Of a DNA stretch of 64,000 bases, positions 42,417-56,157 are shown piece after piece (the first letter of the stretch is position 1; each line of letters begins with the position of its first letter). The DNA is taken from positions 9,117,210-9,181,209 of the forward strand of contig CM053256.1 in the NCBI GenBank assembly GCA_028583405.1, read 5' to 3'. The position numbers and the translations under genes were made by a program. The notes under the pieces are model-generated. The model made no database searches. It had not been told where the DNA came from and saw only the letters and a program-made list of their open reading frames with translations. Origin of the DNA: Pogonophryne albipinna (lineage: Eukaryota > Chordata > Actinopteri > Perciformes > Artedidraconidae).

Positions 42417-44166
42417 CTGCAGGGACAGGAAGGACACGAGGAGAGTTTAAAGAGGGAAGGAGTTGCACTTTTTTTTTACTGCGTCCCTATGCAACCTTTT
42501 CATCATGTTCCTCTCCTGGAACGGGCCACTCGTCAGAACAGCTGAGTGATTTGATGATTAAACAAACCAGCAGCAATTTAGAGTAAATGTTTCTTTTCCT
42601 GAGATGTAAAACACCATCCATGCAATCAGTAATCTATTCAGCGCTTTGGCCATTTACATAATAACCTAAGATTCTTCCTAAAATAAACCAAAGTCATCTA
42701 AAGCAGCTTTTCCTCAGAAACAGGCTACTTCTGATCAGACTCACAATATATTTTCTCATTCAAAAAAAACGTTGCTTGTTTCTCTGCCAGTGTCATGAGC
42801 AGGACCACTTAAAACATGAATTTAATTGCAGTTTTCCTTCTCTGTATGTTGGTGTTTCGTGGTCATAATTGCTGTGGTTACTCTTGATATTGTCGCCAAA
42901 GCTGTTGTTATAAGGAAGTGGCAAGGTTTCATTAGAGGGCCCTCCTCCAGACGGCGGTGACAGGAGCTGCTGGGGGTGGGTGGGGGGGTGGTGTGGCTGA
43001 TGAGAGGGGGAAAAAGATGGATGAAGTGCAGAGGAACTGAGGAGAATTCGGAGAGAAATTTGCCAGTTGATTTTAGATTACAGGAAACCTATTTCCATCT
43101 GTTTCTAGCACTAAGAAGGTGCTAATCTTTTCTGTTCAATGGGGTTCTTCAGAAAAACTGAAAAATAATTGCAAATTGTAAAATGTTTGTGGCATTGATT
43201 GAAATTGGTCACCTTTATTACATTTGACTTGCTAAATAGCAATTATGTGCACTTTTACAACACTGAGGAATAAATGATGAGCAAAAAGGTCTTCACGCTT
43301 GCAGTGGACAGAAGAGAGCGAGATGTGTGAAATCTCTCCTGAAAAAGAAAGGCTGTGGCACAGCGAGAGAGATGAGGAACTCCCCTGCTGTAAATCTGTT
43401 TATCCTGTGTTATACTGCCCAGAGAAACAGCCGGTGCTAACAATTGCTCTTTACCACATGATTCATCTCAAGGGCTTTAAGCACACACAAACATTTATTT
43501 AGGAAAACAATAAAACAACAATGACAGGTCAAACGTCAGACCATGACAGCCGGCTGCTGCCACGAGGACCGAACCTCAGCTGCTTCCTTCACCACCGTTG
43601 AATTAACACATTGCATATTTCATTGTTATCTATATCTGGCTCAGCAGGCTGCAAGTGTTTCCCTTGTTCAGCTGTTGTAACATGCGTGTGCACGCATGTG
43701 GCCAACATGTTTACACACATATGTAGCCTACGCACACGCCTGAGTCATTGTGTAAGCTATCGTTTGAACAAAGGGTCAAACACTGCCTGTATTATTTCAT
43801 GATTTTAGCGAGCGTGCATTAGTGTGTGTTTGTGTGTACTGTATTTGTGTGTACTTGTGTATGCCTGAGTGAGTTTGAGGGAGAGTGTGCAGTCCCAGCC
43901 TCGTCATGGTGACTGTTGCCAAGGCGACAACATCAAAGAGCAGCCACGCTTAATTAGGATCCCCAGCGAGAGAGAGAGGGAAGGAGAGAGCAGGAGGAAG
44001 AGTCAAAAAGAGAGAAACGCTGTGAGAGACGAGGCAAGAAGAAAGGAAGAGGAGATATAGGGAATAAGACGGAGAGGTGTGTGTGACAGCGACTGAAGAG
44101 GTACACAGAGAGGAAAGCACAGACAGGTTGTCTGACACTTGCAAAGGTTTATGTGTGAGTGTGTAG

Positions 44167-44375
44167 TCACATGTTCTGGGGACACAAATCTAGTAGCACT
44201 GTCACATTATGGGGACTCACCTCCCACTTGGGGACAAAAAGCTGGTTGCCCTAAGGTAAACTACTGAATTTATGCGTTACGACTTGTTTTCTGGATAAAG
44301 TGAGGCTAAGTTTCCAGGAAATGAATGTAAGTCAATGTAACAAAAATATATATAGAAATACGTTCCTGTTTGTTT
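44167..44375. repeat. dispersed fish repeat near a GT tract
   Basis: The block GTGAGGCTAAGTTTCCAGGA followed by AATGAATGTAAGTCAATGTAA, preceded by GGGGAC motifs (GTTCTGGGGACAC, TTATGGGGACTCAC, TTGGGGACA), is one I recognise as recurring in teleost genomes. It is non-coding with approximate edges. Confidence 0.5.
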
Positions 44376-44874
44376 ACTTGTTGGAGAGTAGATCACCGAA
44401 CTTCATGTATATTCATTATGACTTTCAGATCAGAACATTGCTTTTCATCTGCAAACCAGTCATCATTCATCTTCATTCAGTCCTCCCTGTTTCTTTTTCT
44501 GTGTCTACCTCCCTGTTTTTCCTCCTTCCAACCATCCTCCACTCCCCTTCCTCCTCTCTCTGAATGACATCTCCCCAAATCAAAACAGAGGTGATGCAGC
44601 TTCATGCCACTGGAGGAAATGAGCGGCTCTCCCTTCCTCTTCCCTCCACCCTCCCTTCCCCTCCTGTCCTGTCCTCCCTCGTGCTCCTGCCGTCGGTCTT
44701 TTCCTGGCTAAATCGCCATGAGGAAGGGATAAATATTTAAATTCCATTAGGAAAGTAATCTGTCAATGGGAGTGAGTGAGTGCCACTGCCCCTGCATGGC
44801 CAGAGAGGGAGGGGATGAGGGAGGAGGGTTTGGCAAGAGAGAAAATAGGTAGGGATTGTCTGTGAATGTGTGTA

Positions 44875-44981
<107 letters not shown>

Positions 44982-46391
44982 GAGGGAGGGAGTCCAAACA
45001 CAAACTGTCAAGTCTAACAGGAGAGAAACAGGGGGGAAGGTCAGGGAACAGGGAAGCTAAATATACTTGGACACAAAGAACAAACCTACGGGCGAAAATA
45101 ACCAATACCACAGAAAATCTTCTGTTATTTTGTTAATTAAAAAAAACCTGACATCACAGGGCAGAGGGCAGGGGAATTGGAAGGCAACAGAAAGCACAGG
45201 GGACAGAAGGAAAGCGTAATAATAGGAAAACCTAACAAGCACAAGCAGGCCAGTGGGAGACAACACATGTATGAAATTCACAGGTGTTTAAAATGAGATT
45301 CTCGATTTCAATCATCCCCCACTTGCAATGCATGATAGGTTTGTCCCCCCCTCCATCTTTCCTCTTTAGCCTTCCATCCATCCACATGTGCCTCGACCCC
45401 TTCCAGGGCCCAGGGCCATCGTACCTCTGTAATCGCGTTACGGCCCTGATTGCAGATGCCTCTCTCATCACGGAAGCAGACTCAGTGCTGGCCAGACTCT
45501 GCCGAGAGCACAACCCAGACATGCAGAGGCAATTCTGCACACATGCAAGCGCACATACACATGCATACACACATTCAGACAGCCCTTTAAACGCAGCACA
45601 GACTTTCAAGAAGAGGGAGATGCAGGCAAATCAGTCTCGAGTGGGAATATCCCACATGGGGGTCCGAGTAAACCTTAGTCTGGGACGGAGACGGCACTAA
45701 TCACGGAAAAAGTGAAAAACTTAAAAGCATGCACGCATAGTTTTGCGCACATAGTGACACCTCCGGGAAATGTCTGGGTCCGACAGCATGGAAATCCCTA
45801 GAACAGACAGATAATAAATAGGGATAGCCAAACACAGAATCCCGCACATAGATATACGTAAATATGCAGAGACGATAACACGATTTCCTTGACTGTATTT
45901 GCAGCTTTGAGGGAACACCCCCTTTGCCAGTTCTGCACAGATGACAGAAGGAAGGAAAGCAGGTGTTATGGAAGTGAAGAGGAAGTGTTGGAAATTGTGA
46001 GAGATGAAGAAAGGCTCAGGGTTTCTGTGTGCATTAGCAATGTTGCCTAGTTTGCCACAAGCAGAATTAAAAAAGCAACTGGAAGAGAGTGAAGAGATAA
46101 TCCCCCCCAGTGGTGTCTTGGGACCAGGAATCTCCTTCATTCAGTGCAAATTAAATGAATAAACTACATCTAAAAACGGCCAGATGGAAACAAGATGCAA
46201 ATAGAATCTAATAAATAAACAATTCCCGGAAATAAGCAAGTTAAATGCTTCTGTCAAGGCTATATCTGAGGAGAGGGCTGTGGTTTACCTCACTGTCATT
46301 GTATCTTCCATTATAATTCCCAGGACGGATGTACACAATGCAGAACATGACATCATGAAACGAGCATCCAAGTGTTGGACATGTCAGAACT

Positions 46392-46822
46392 TGTCACAGT
46401 CTGCTTTCTCACTCACCTATTTTCTGCATTAACATTCCTTAGTCACCTGGTAGTCACACCCTGTCTCTCTCTCACTCTGTTACACCCATCAGCTCCATTA
46501 GTATTTAGGCCCACTTCACTTTCACCTCAGTGCCAGATCGTACTTTGCAGCATGCCAGTCTTTTCCGCATTACCCTTCAGATTGCTCTCCCGGTTTCGAC
46601 CCTGCCTGTCCCTGACCAGCCTGCCTCGCCTGCTCCCTGACCCGTTCTGTACCTGCGACTCCCGTCCTGCTTTCTCCTGGAACCCTCGTCTGTCCCCGAC
46701 CAGCCCTTTGCCTACTATCTGCCGTTTTGTCTCCTACCAGCCTATTGCCTTCAATGAAGCTGGTTACCGACTATCCCTGGTTTCCCGTGTTCTGCAATTT
46801 GGTCCTCAGCTCGTTTGTGACA
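46392..46822. mobile_element. solo LTR with 5-bp target duplication
   Basis: 431 bp beginning TGTCACAG and ending TTTGTGACA, so the ends are a TG...CA inverted pair (TGTCACA/TGTGACA). The direct repeat GAACT flanks it exactly (46387-46391 and 46823-46827). A 5-bp duplication with TG...CA ends is diagnostic of an LTR retrotransposon. The CCTG/CTGCC-rich interior and the TTCTGCAATTTGGTCCTCAG near the right end resemble fish Gypsy/BEL LTRs. No internal region is present, so this is what LTR-LTR recombination leaves. The open frame across it is not a gene. Confidence 0.85.
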
Positions 46823-49800
46823 GAACTGCAGGCTCACTTTGAAGAAAACTCAATTTTTCGAAAGCTACTGCTACTCTATGTTCCTAATAGCATCTTCCTG
46901 TATTTGAGTGTCTGAGGGTGCCAAGCGTGTGTCTTCTTGATCAATGGACTGCTTCTAAAATCTAACTGAATAACACAGTTTAGCCATGCTTAAAGTGCAC
47001 TAATGGAGAAATATATCCTTTCCTCACACACTCTTTTAGAGTTTCTATTTGATTTATTTCAACAATTCAATTTTTGCCTTTCAGTCTGAATCTGTTGCAA
47101 GTGTATTCGCTAAAATGAATCCTTTCATTCCGTTTCTTGTTTTTGGGAAGGTAAAAAATGTCTGAGGAAATGAAGATTATTGTTGAGCTGGCAGATAAGG
47201 GAGTCACACAACAAACCAGCTCATCAAATAAATGCACATACATGGACGTCCCTGGATGCTGCATTAAACACATGAAAGATACACTTGCCGTTTTTAAAAC
47301 AAAAATCTAGTTTGGTTTTGGCCCTATGGATTGTGTATCTTCTGATCAACCAAAGGGCCACTTAGAAACCGGGGTTCATATAGCTGCATTTCTTGCTCCA
47401 TCGTTGGATAAACCAATGATTTTTTAATACTCTGTCCGTCGGCATTACTCCTGACCTATCTCATTCACTCGCTCTCATTCACTCGGTGTTAACTCAAACT
47501 AATGGCGTGGGGTTGCACAAATTTGATATTCAATCACAGCTCTCTCACAATGTCTCCCGAGTTCATGGAGGCGATAACAATCTATGCTCAAATTCTAATA
47601 ATATCTGCATGATAATAGTCTCCATCCATTATCTGTCTTAACAACGTAACAGAGAATCAGTGGAGCTTACAAATGAAAAAATCAAATGCAAGGTTAAACT
47701 CACTTGTAAAAGATACTGATTTATAATTCACACAATACTATTGCGGGTTGATGTTGAAGAGTTAATAAAGTGATAAAGTGTTTAAGCCTCGACCGTATTG
47801 TGTTTTCAGTCTATTCCACTATAATGCTAAAATCACCAGGCCAGTGTGTTATGTGTGTAAATATACAATAAGTTGTATGTCATCTTCTTGCTATCGATCT
47901 TGCTTAAAGATTTTGAAAAGGTAGGTACAAACTAAGTGATGTGTCGTAGTCAAGCAGGAATATGGTAGCGTTACCACGGTAACACTGTTCAAATTAATAC
48001 AATCTTGACTGTAACAACAATTTTTACGAGTGTTTCTATCTTTAATACGTTCATTTTAATCTTATGCGAAATGTGGCAACAATGCATACAGTATACATAA
48101 TAGTGTAAATTAATGTTTAAAAAGTGTTCTCATTCTCAAAAATAATGTTTAAATGTACGGATTAAATCTGATTAAGCCCCACTCCATCAATTTAGTATTG
48201 CAGTCCAGCACACTATTGCACTCCTGATGGACAGTTAAAAAAAAAACGTATCTACTGTAGCAGAGATACAAAAGAAATGTCATGCACTTGTCAAAACCTG
48301 GTCCCTACATTATCCACAATGGATTTTGACAGCTGAAAAACTCAGTCATAGATGTGGGTGTAGCCTTTGTAGCCTCAAGGTTTTATAAACTCTCAAAAAA
48401 ACGTTCAAACTTATTTCTTTGGGTTTTCTATAGTTCTCCTTGAAAGATAGTATACATTCTCTGGAATCTGTGCAAATACGTTTTTTCTAAAGACATTTTA
48501 AAAGAACTACTAACAGAAAACACTCTTACATTGATGAAAGTAACAGTGCACCCAACTGAACTGTTTGGAAATGATTGACTCACTACTGCTTTCACATTAA
48601 ATAACTTTTTCCCCCGAGCCAGAGCCAGCAAAGTCTGGTGGTCAGTTACAGCCGACCCTTTCCAAAAAAGGACATGTACAGTACATTCTAGGAATATTAT
48701 AATTACCAGTTATTTATGTGTCTTATTGTTATGTCAGCACAGTTTTCTCTGGTCACTGCTCTATAAACACAAGCAACAGGCTGTAATTGTACTACATAGT
48801 TATCAGTATATTAATCAATTAAGAAAATTCCCATAATGAAAAGAAATTAATCCCATTCATCAGAATTGCAGGCAAAATCAACGTAACTAAATCCCCAACA
48901 TCCTTGATTTCTTGTACCGTTAATACGGTAAAGGGTCTAAACCCAACTGTGCAGCAACACTGACACAATCTAATAAGTACATTGTAAACAATGATGAAAT
49001 GGTAACTCAGGGATCATTTCATTGTTATCCAACGAGATCCCCAGCTGAATCTCAGGAGGATTTTAGGGATTAGCTCGCTCAAAGAAGTATGTGAGAACAA
49101 CCAAGAGAGCAAGACAGACTTGATACATTTCACAATCAGAAGCCATCCTATCAAAATGTTGGAGCATAAATGATAACTGTGACGATCAAACATTGGGGTA
49201 TTTTAACAGCAAATAGAACGCTGTAAAATGATGTTGGAAGGGTTTGTCAATGTGAATTTATGCTACGCTAATTTTAACAATAAATACAACAAATGAAAAT
49301 CAAAGTTGAATTGAAATGGTGAATTTCTTTTTGTTATCATTTTTTTTTACTCTTGGCCAGGATTTTCCATTTTATGGTATCAAAATGAAAGCAATAAAAA
49401 CTAAATGAAACCTGTTTGATGTCAGCTCCCTGTAACAAAAAGCTTTTCCCTTTTGCGTCACAATCTTCTTTCTTGAAACAAGCTCTCATTTGCTTGAGAA
49501 CAATTATCTCTCTTCCATAACAAGATAATTACTGTCAATAGTTAACAAGAACATTGATCTCCCCCCTTTCCCCCTTATTCCATGCTGAGCACAATTGGTT
49601 TGGGCTGTCCCCTGGCAGATTAGAAGAGACAGTGAAGATGAAGAGAGGGGAGGAAGGGAAGAAGCATCCAAAGAGGAACGATACGAGAGATGAATGAAAA
49701 CGGGACAAGATAAAAGGCAACAAAAAAAGACAGTGAGGGTGAGAATAGCAGGAGAGTGTGGAAGTACCACAGGAGAGGGGTAAATAGGTGAGAAGCTGGA

Positions 49801-51818
49801 TGCTGAGTAGCAGGAGAGTAGTCAGGAAGAAAGGATCTGAAACTCACAACATTTCATTGAAGCCCTGTGAAGAAAAAGGAAGACAGATGTAATCTGATAA
49901 TGACGAAGAAGCAGAAGGAGAAAGAAAGAAAAAAGAAAGAAACAGAGAAGCACACTGATGGTGGTAAACAAAAAGTACTGTGAGATAAAAGACATGAGGA
50001 GGGAGAGAGAAAGGAGGTATAAATGCCAGCTAAACCCGATAATATCATTCTGATCTCTAGGCTCTCTGTCTCTCCTACCTTCTGTGCAAATGTGTGTGTG
50101 TTTGTGTGTGCATGTGCATGTAATATCCTGTTACATGCTGGGCAAAACGCTCCAGCAGAGTGTGTCATAATCTAAGAATGAGATCTTTATTGAACAATGC
50201 CTTTGATTTTGCACAGCATTACTTCTCTTGGGGTGTATCTGTGTGTGTTTGTGTTCGTCCCATCCACCGATAAAAGCAGGGACAAATGGAGACGTGTTAT
50301 ACTGCTCATATATAAGCAAGCTCGGCATCAGTATTGATTGAATAATAAAACCAACATGGATGTAATGAAACATGTCTATTGCTCGAGGCGTAGCCTATAT
50401 GTGAGCAGGCAATTTGGGATGCTGCACATATTCACTGTCAGAGCCAGGCTAGCTGTTTAATACTGCTTCCAACTGTAGGCCACTTTTCAGCATTTAAACC
50501 CATATGCTTCCCTCGGGAGTGGACCGAAAACACAGCTGAAAGAGGAAGAATATTGAACAAGCAAGTGGGAGCACGACTCCAAAGAAGAACATATGTTACC
50601 CCTTACTGTTGAATGTGTAAGCAAGCAGCTGTTTTATAATAAATATCAACTTGAAAGCTGTTCAAATATGTCAATGTTTTGTTTAGAGGTTTCTTTCACT
50701 GCCACCTGTGACAGTTTAGTTGTTGTGCAATAAGGAATTATCACCAGCATTTAAAATGTGCTGCTCTTTGGTTTCACCTCTTAATAAAGCGGTTAAAACC
50801 TGATTATCTGACTGCAATGTCACTGTGTTCCCAGGTTTCAGCCATTTTCGTGAGTACAGTGTTATCATAACCAATAGAAATGATGGCCAAAACTACAAAA
50901 TAATACAAGCTGTAATAAACCAGGATAATCCCTTGAGCTGTCTGCGGCCAGAGAGTACAAAAATGCTTATAATTTATCCCCATCCTCACTCTAGTTATTA
51001 TCAAAAGTGATTTGGGGATATATCAAATCTTCACCTCCCCCACCCTGCTGCCATTTCCATCCATATCTTCATCGCACTCCTCCTGAAACTCCTGACTTCA
51101 TTTAATAAAAGGAATGATTTCTCAAAGAGATTAACAGAAGACCACGGGCCCTTACAGTATCAATCTTTTCTTCTGCCATTGGTATCAGTGTGCCTGTCAC
51201 GTGAGCCAGCCACAGTGAGCGTGGGAGGATGACTGACTCCATATGTGAAAGTGACATCAAACTTGTGCGCAAAAATGAGGGCTATTTATCAATGAAGGCT
51301 CAATCTTTATTCTTAAACACAGGCATCGTTGTGAATCTTAATACAAAGCGGCTGCCTTACAGACTTAAGGCCAGTCTATCTGCCCTTGTGTGCGGCAGTG
51401 AATAAGCAATGGCCATCAAGTTATTGATCTACAGACTGAGAGCCTCAGAGCAGCAAGCATCAGAACTCGCTGTAGCTGTAATAGACATTTCCAGCAACAT
51501 CCAAGCTGCGACTTGATGAAAAAAGGTCACAGCATTAAACTAATACGGGGAGAGATGGATGAGTGTTGCTCCGTGGTTTAGCTGGTGGGAGTAATAGCTG
51601 GTGTGGGGGCACTTTTGTGTCTGATTCCCGCAAGGCTCCCATAAATAGTCAATGTGCATCGATTGCAAATGGCTTCAGATGAAAACTCAGGCTAAATGAC
51701 TGAGGTACCATTATATTAGTGAAATGACAAAAAGCAAAGCAGATATCAAGAAGCATGAAAGCATTTTCTGATTGATTGTTTCAGCCTTAGAAGAGGTTGA
51801 AGTTATGTGTGTGGCTTG

Positions 51819-51924
<106 letters not shown>

Positions 51925-52141
51925 TTTATATGTTTATGTGTGTATTCATCTATTGAAAGACAGGGTCGTTATTGGCTGAGTGTGTATTCAACATTCGGTT
52001 TCAGATTGTTGTTTCGATCCCACAAAGACGCTCATTATAGTCATTAATGGACTAGAGCTGACACACACCTGGGTCTCTTGGTCTATCTCAGGAGTTGGAG
52101 GGAGACCAAGGCAAGGCAAGGCAAGGCAAGGCAAGGCAAGT

Positions 52142-54507
52142 TTTTATGTGACTGTTGAAACTCAGGTCAGAGTCCATGACTACACCTAGATTTCTGGCTT
52201 TATCTGTTGTTTTGAACATTGCAGACAGAAGCTCAGCGCTAACTTTTATACGTTCTGCCTTGGCTCCAAAAACCATTACCTCAGTTTTATCTTTGTTTAA
52301 TTGGAGAAAGTTCTGACACATCCAGTCATTGATTTGTTCAATGCACTTACTCAGTGTTTGAATTGGAGCATAGTCTCCTGGTGAAATTGTTACGTAAATG
52401 TGTGTGTCATCCGCATAGCTATGGTAACTTATTTTGTTGTTTTTCATTATCTGAGCCAGTGGTAGCATGTAGACGTTAAAGAGAAGAGGCCCCAAGATGG
52501 AGCCTTGAGGAACCCCACATGTCATATTTGTCAACTCAGATGTGTATTTACCGATAGAAACAAAGTTGTTTCTGTCCTTTAAGTAGGATTCAAACCAATT
52601 TAGAACTGTTTCCGAAAGTCCCACCCAGTTTTCCAGTCGGTCTAGTAATATGCTGTGCTCAACAGTGTCAAACGCAGCACTGAGATCTAATAATACTAAC
52701 ACTGAAGTTCTGCCACTGTCTGTGTTTAAGTGGATGTCATTAAAGACCTTTACAAGAGCAGTCTCAGTGCAGTGGTTTGGACGAAAGCCTGACTGGAACA
52801 CATCCAAACAGTTATTTAAATGCAAGAAGTTACTCAACTGTTGAAAAACAACTTTTTCAATGATTTTACCTAGAAATGGGAGGTTTGATATGGGCCTGTA
52901 ATTGTTCATCTAGATTATTCTTTTTTAAGAGCGGTTTAATGACTGCAGTTTTCAGGGCCTGTGGAAAAATACCTGAGTGAAGAGATTTGTTTACTATATG
53001 AAGTAGATCTGAGGCCATGCAAGGCAAAACATCTTTGAAAAATCCTGTTGGAATAATATCAAGGCAGCAGGAGGAGGATTTCAGAAGTTGAATAATGTCC
53101 TCTAGGTTTTTATCATTAATCTGATGGAATTGTGTCATGGTGTTTGAATTGATGTTAAGTGGACACAGAGACAACACATTTGCTGTTCCTGATGCAGAGG
53201 CACTGACTGCTTGTCTGATTTTCTGAATTTTGTCGAAGGAGGCAAAATCATTGCACGCCCTGGTGGATAGAAATTCAGAGGCTACTGACACTGGGGGGTT
53301 AGTTAGTCTGTCGACGGTAGCAAACAAGGCACGTGCGTTGTTTTTGTTTTTGGTAATGATGTCAGAGAAGAACGATTGTCGTGCGTTTTTCAATTCCAAA
53401 TTATAAAGGCCAAGTCTCTCTTTATAGATTTCAAAGTGAACCTGGAGATTTGTTTTTCGCCACCTGCGTTCAGCTTTTCGACATTCTCTTTTTTCTGTTT
53501 TCACGGTCATGGCCTTTCTCCATGGAGATATTTTCTTGCCAGACACTTCCTTTACCTTAGTTGGAGCAATGGCATCTATAACATTTTTAATTTTTGAATT
53601 AAAACGATCTACTAGCTCATTTACTGAGATGTTAGCAGGGGCAAGTGTGGAAGAAAAATTCTGAGTAAACATTTCCCTAGCATTTTCAGTTAAATATCGC
53701 TTTGTGGTGATCAGAGAGTGCAACATCAGTCACCACAACCTCAGAGATATTCAGTCCTTTTGAGATAATTAAGTCAGCCAGAGTGTGTCCCTTATTTTGC
53801 GTGGGCTCCGTCACATGCTAAGTCAGTCCATAGCTATCAAGAACACAAAACAGTTCTTTTGCCCCTCTGTCCTGGGGGTTGTCAACATGGATGTTAAAAT
53901 CACCAACAATGACTAGACGGTCAAAGTCAATACACACTATAGACAGCAGTTCGGTCAAATCATCAAAAAAGCTTGCACAGTATTTGGGTGGTCTATAGAT
54001 ATTTAGGAACAGAGCTCGAGAGGAGCATTTCAGCTGAAGGGCCACATATTCAAAAGAAGCAAAGTTCCCATAAGATGTCTTCCTGCATTGAAGGGAATCA
54101 TTGAACAGAATAGCAACTCCACCCCCTTTCTTATGCATTCTTTCCTGACTCATAAAACTAAAGTTGGGAGGGGTTGATTCGATAAGAACAGCTGCACTGT
54201 TATTTTGTTCAATCCAAGTTTCTGTTAAAAACATAAAATCGAGATTGTGCTCAGTGATAAAATCATTGATTAAAAATGTTTTTCCTGCCAAAGACCTGAC
54301 ATTTAATAAAGCTAGTTTAAGTTCGTTAAACATACTATCAGTCAGGTTTTTTGTAACAAGCTGTGGCTGACATGGAATCACTGCTAAATTAGATAAACTC
54401 ACATAAACGTTTGAGCGCTTCCTGTATCTAAGATGATTCACCGCTCTTAATCTATTACCTATCAACACAGATATCGGCAAAGCTACAGGCAGGCAGGGCC
54501 CCGGCAT
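52142..54507 (-). pseudogene. LINE ORF2 (AP endonuclease plus reverse transcriptase), broken
   Basis: The endonuclease part (54507-53818) shows LALLNVRSLAGK, FLTETWIEQN, NIYRPPKY and VGDFNIHVDNP, the motifs of LINE AP-type endonucleases that nick target DNA. It is interrupted by a TAG at 53818-53820. The frame continues past it to the final endonuclease motif ALSDHH near 53710. A frameshift there leads into the linker (53726-52907), and a 10-bp deletion near 52907 relative to the other copy shifts the frame again just before NNYRPISN. The RT part (52909-52145) is then open through [39 protein letters not shown] and YADDTHIYV, stopping at the internal deletion. At least three lesions make it non-autonomous. 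Confidence 0.9.
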
Positions 54508-54561
54508 GTCCTGGAAAGAGTTGAGAGTGCCATACGCCCTTGAGCCTGGACCCAGCAGATA

Positions 54562-56157
54562 TCAGTTTGCAGCGTTTTGTACACACACATCCCTATCAGG
54601 CTTTGAAGGGGAGGGAGGACCCACCACCCTGCTCCTCTCATCATAGGACGGCAGGGTGAGGGCTACACTGTAAGCCGGGGGAGATGGTGCGCATCTCTGC
54701 TTCGGTGATTTTGGTGGGCGTCGTTGAGGGGCGGGAGTAAAGGACATGCTGCCAACCCTGCGTCTCGCCTTCATGTGGTCATCGAACTCCAGGGGGGTGG
54801 GCGAGGGTGAAAGGGTGAGCGGAGAGTAGAGAGAGCTGGGGGATGAATGAAGAGTATCCTCAAAGGCTTTGAAAGGGAGGGTGACGGGCAATGGAGACTC
54901 CTCCATTTGTGTCATAGGTCTCCCATAATCAGAACATTCCTCAGGCGGGTGCAGTGATACTTCTTCAGGGTTTTCTGCGCGATGTGTTGTGTCTTTCTCC
55001 TGTTTTGATTCCTCTTGCCGCTTGTCCTTGGCAGAGGGAACAGATTGATGACGCAGGCAGTTGAATATGTTAGAGATAAACAATTTCACTCCTGACTTGT
55101 TCAGGCAAACTCCATTTGCCTTGAAAAGATGTCTGCGATCCCAGAAAAAGTTAAAATTGTCAATAAAATGGACAGAATGGTCAGTACAGACAGTTGAAAG
55201 CCAGGTGTTCAGTGCAAACAATCTGCTGAATCTCTCCACTCCTCTTCTGACTGGTGGTAGAGGGCCACTGATGAACACCTCTGCATCTAGAGAGCTGACA
55301 GTTTCCAACAGACATTTAAAGTCTTCTTTCAGCACTTCTGACTCTTGTTTCACAACATCATTTGTTCCAATGTGCAGTACCACATTCTTCACAGTCGGAT
55401 GTTCAGCCCCAATATGCAGGATCTTTTCAGCCAAGTCAGATACCACATCCTTGGAAAAACAGAGTACTTTGGTGTTGTTCTTACTACACAGACCTTTTAC
55501 ATCTCTTACAGCAGAGTCACCCACAATCAGAGTTTCAGGCCCAGTCGTTAGCTTTCCCTCTAGCCTTTTACTTTTGGAGTAGCTATTGGTCCTTACCCTG
55601 CTGTGTGAAGAGGACAGGTTATCCAGGTCATCAGAAAGAGATCTCCGGCTCTCGGTCAGCGGAGCGTATCTGTTCTGGATTGGCACACTTGGTGGTTTAG
55701 GAGGATTGTTTGTAATTCTCCCTTTAGCAGCTGTCCACGGCTGTCTCCTAGTATGAATAGGGGTTGAAGAGGCGCTCTTCCTGGGTGATAACAATGCAGG
55801 CCAGCCGGTCGCATCACAGATTTCAGAGCGCTGGGCTCTGCCTGTTATCCGTCCTCCCAAATCCCATGGAAATGATTTACTCTTAGGCTTTGCACCCAGA
55901 GAGTTCCAGGGAGGACTACCACTTGTAGATTTATTACCCGGTACACAGCCCACCTGTTCCTTGGAATCCTTGTAGCTGCTAACTAGCTGTGGGTTAGCAT
56001 ACCCTTTTCCATTATTTTGCAACACTGGTAAAGTGGTGTCATTCCCACGTCATAGTCCATTCACTTCCACGTTAACTTCCAACCGTTGCATTTTCATTTC
56101 CAACACAGCCATCTTCTGTATAAGTTTTTGGAAGTCATCTGTAGAGAACGGAGGCAT
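54562..56157 (-). pseudogene. LINE ORF1 with SGNH-hydrolase-like domain, one stop
   Basis: Open for 487 codons (56025-54562). The same frame extends upstream through a single TGA near 56050 to a better start at 56157, whose first residues (FQKLIQKMAVLEMKMQRLEV) look like a short coiled coil. The middle carries LIVGDSAVRDV (block with the nucleophile Ser) and VLHIGTNDVV (GTND block), as in the esterase domain of CR1/L2 ORF1 proteins, which bind element RNA. At the usual DGxHxN site the sequence is ANGVCLNKSG, so the catalytic Asp and His are Asn and Cys. The C-terminal part is proline-rich (PAPQRRPPKSPKQR). Confidence 0.8.

Noticed and set aside
42121..42545. Open frames on both strands overlapping exon 3 in other frames
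   Set aside because: The frame that matches SK channels and joins its neighbours in phase is the only supported one. The others are shadows of a GC-rich exon.
45721..46140. 139-residue minus-strand open frame in intron 2
   Set aside because: No domain, no splice or start context, and unremarkable composition.
46372..46842. 156-residue plus-strand open frame
   Set aside because: It coincides almost exactly with the solo LTR, and its composition reflects the CT-rich LTR sequence.
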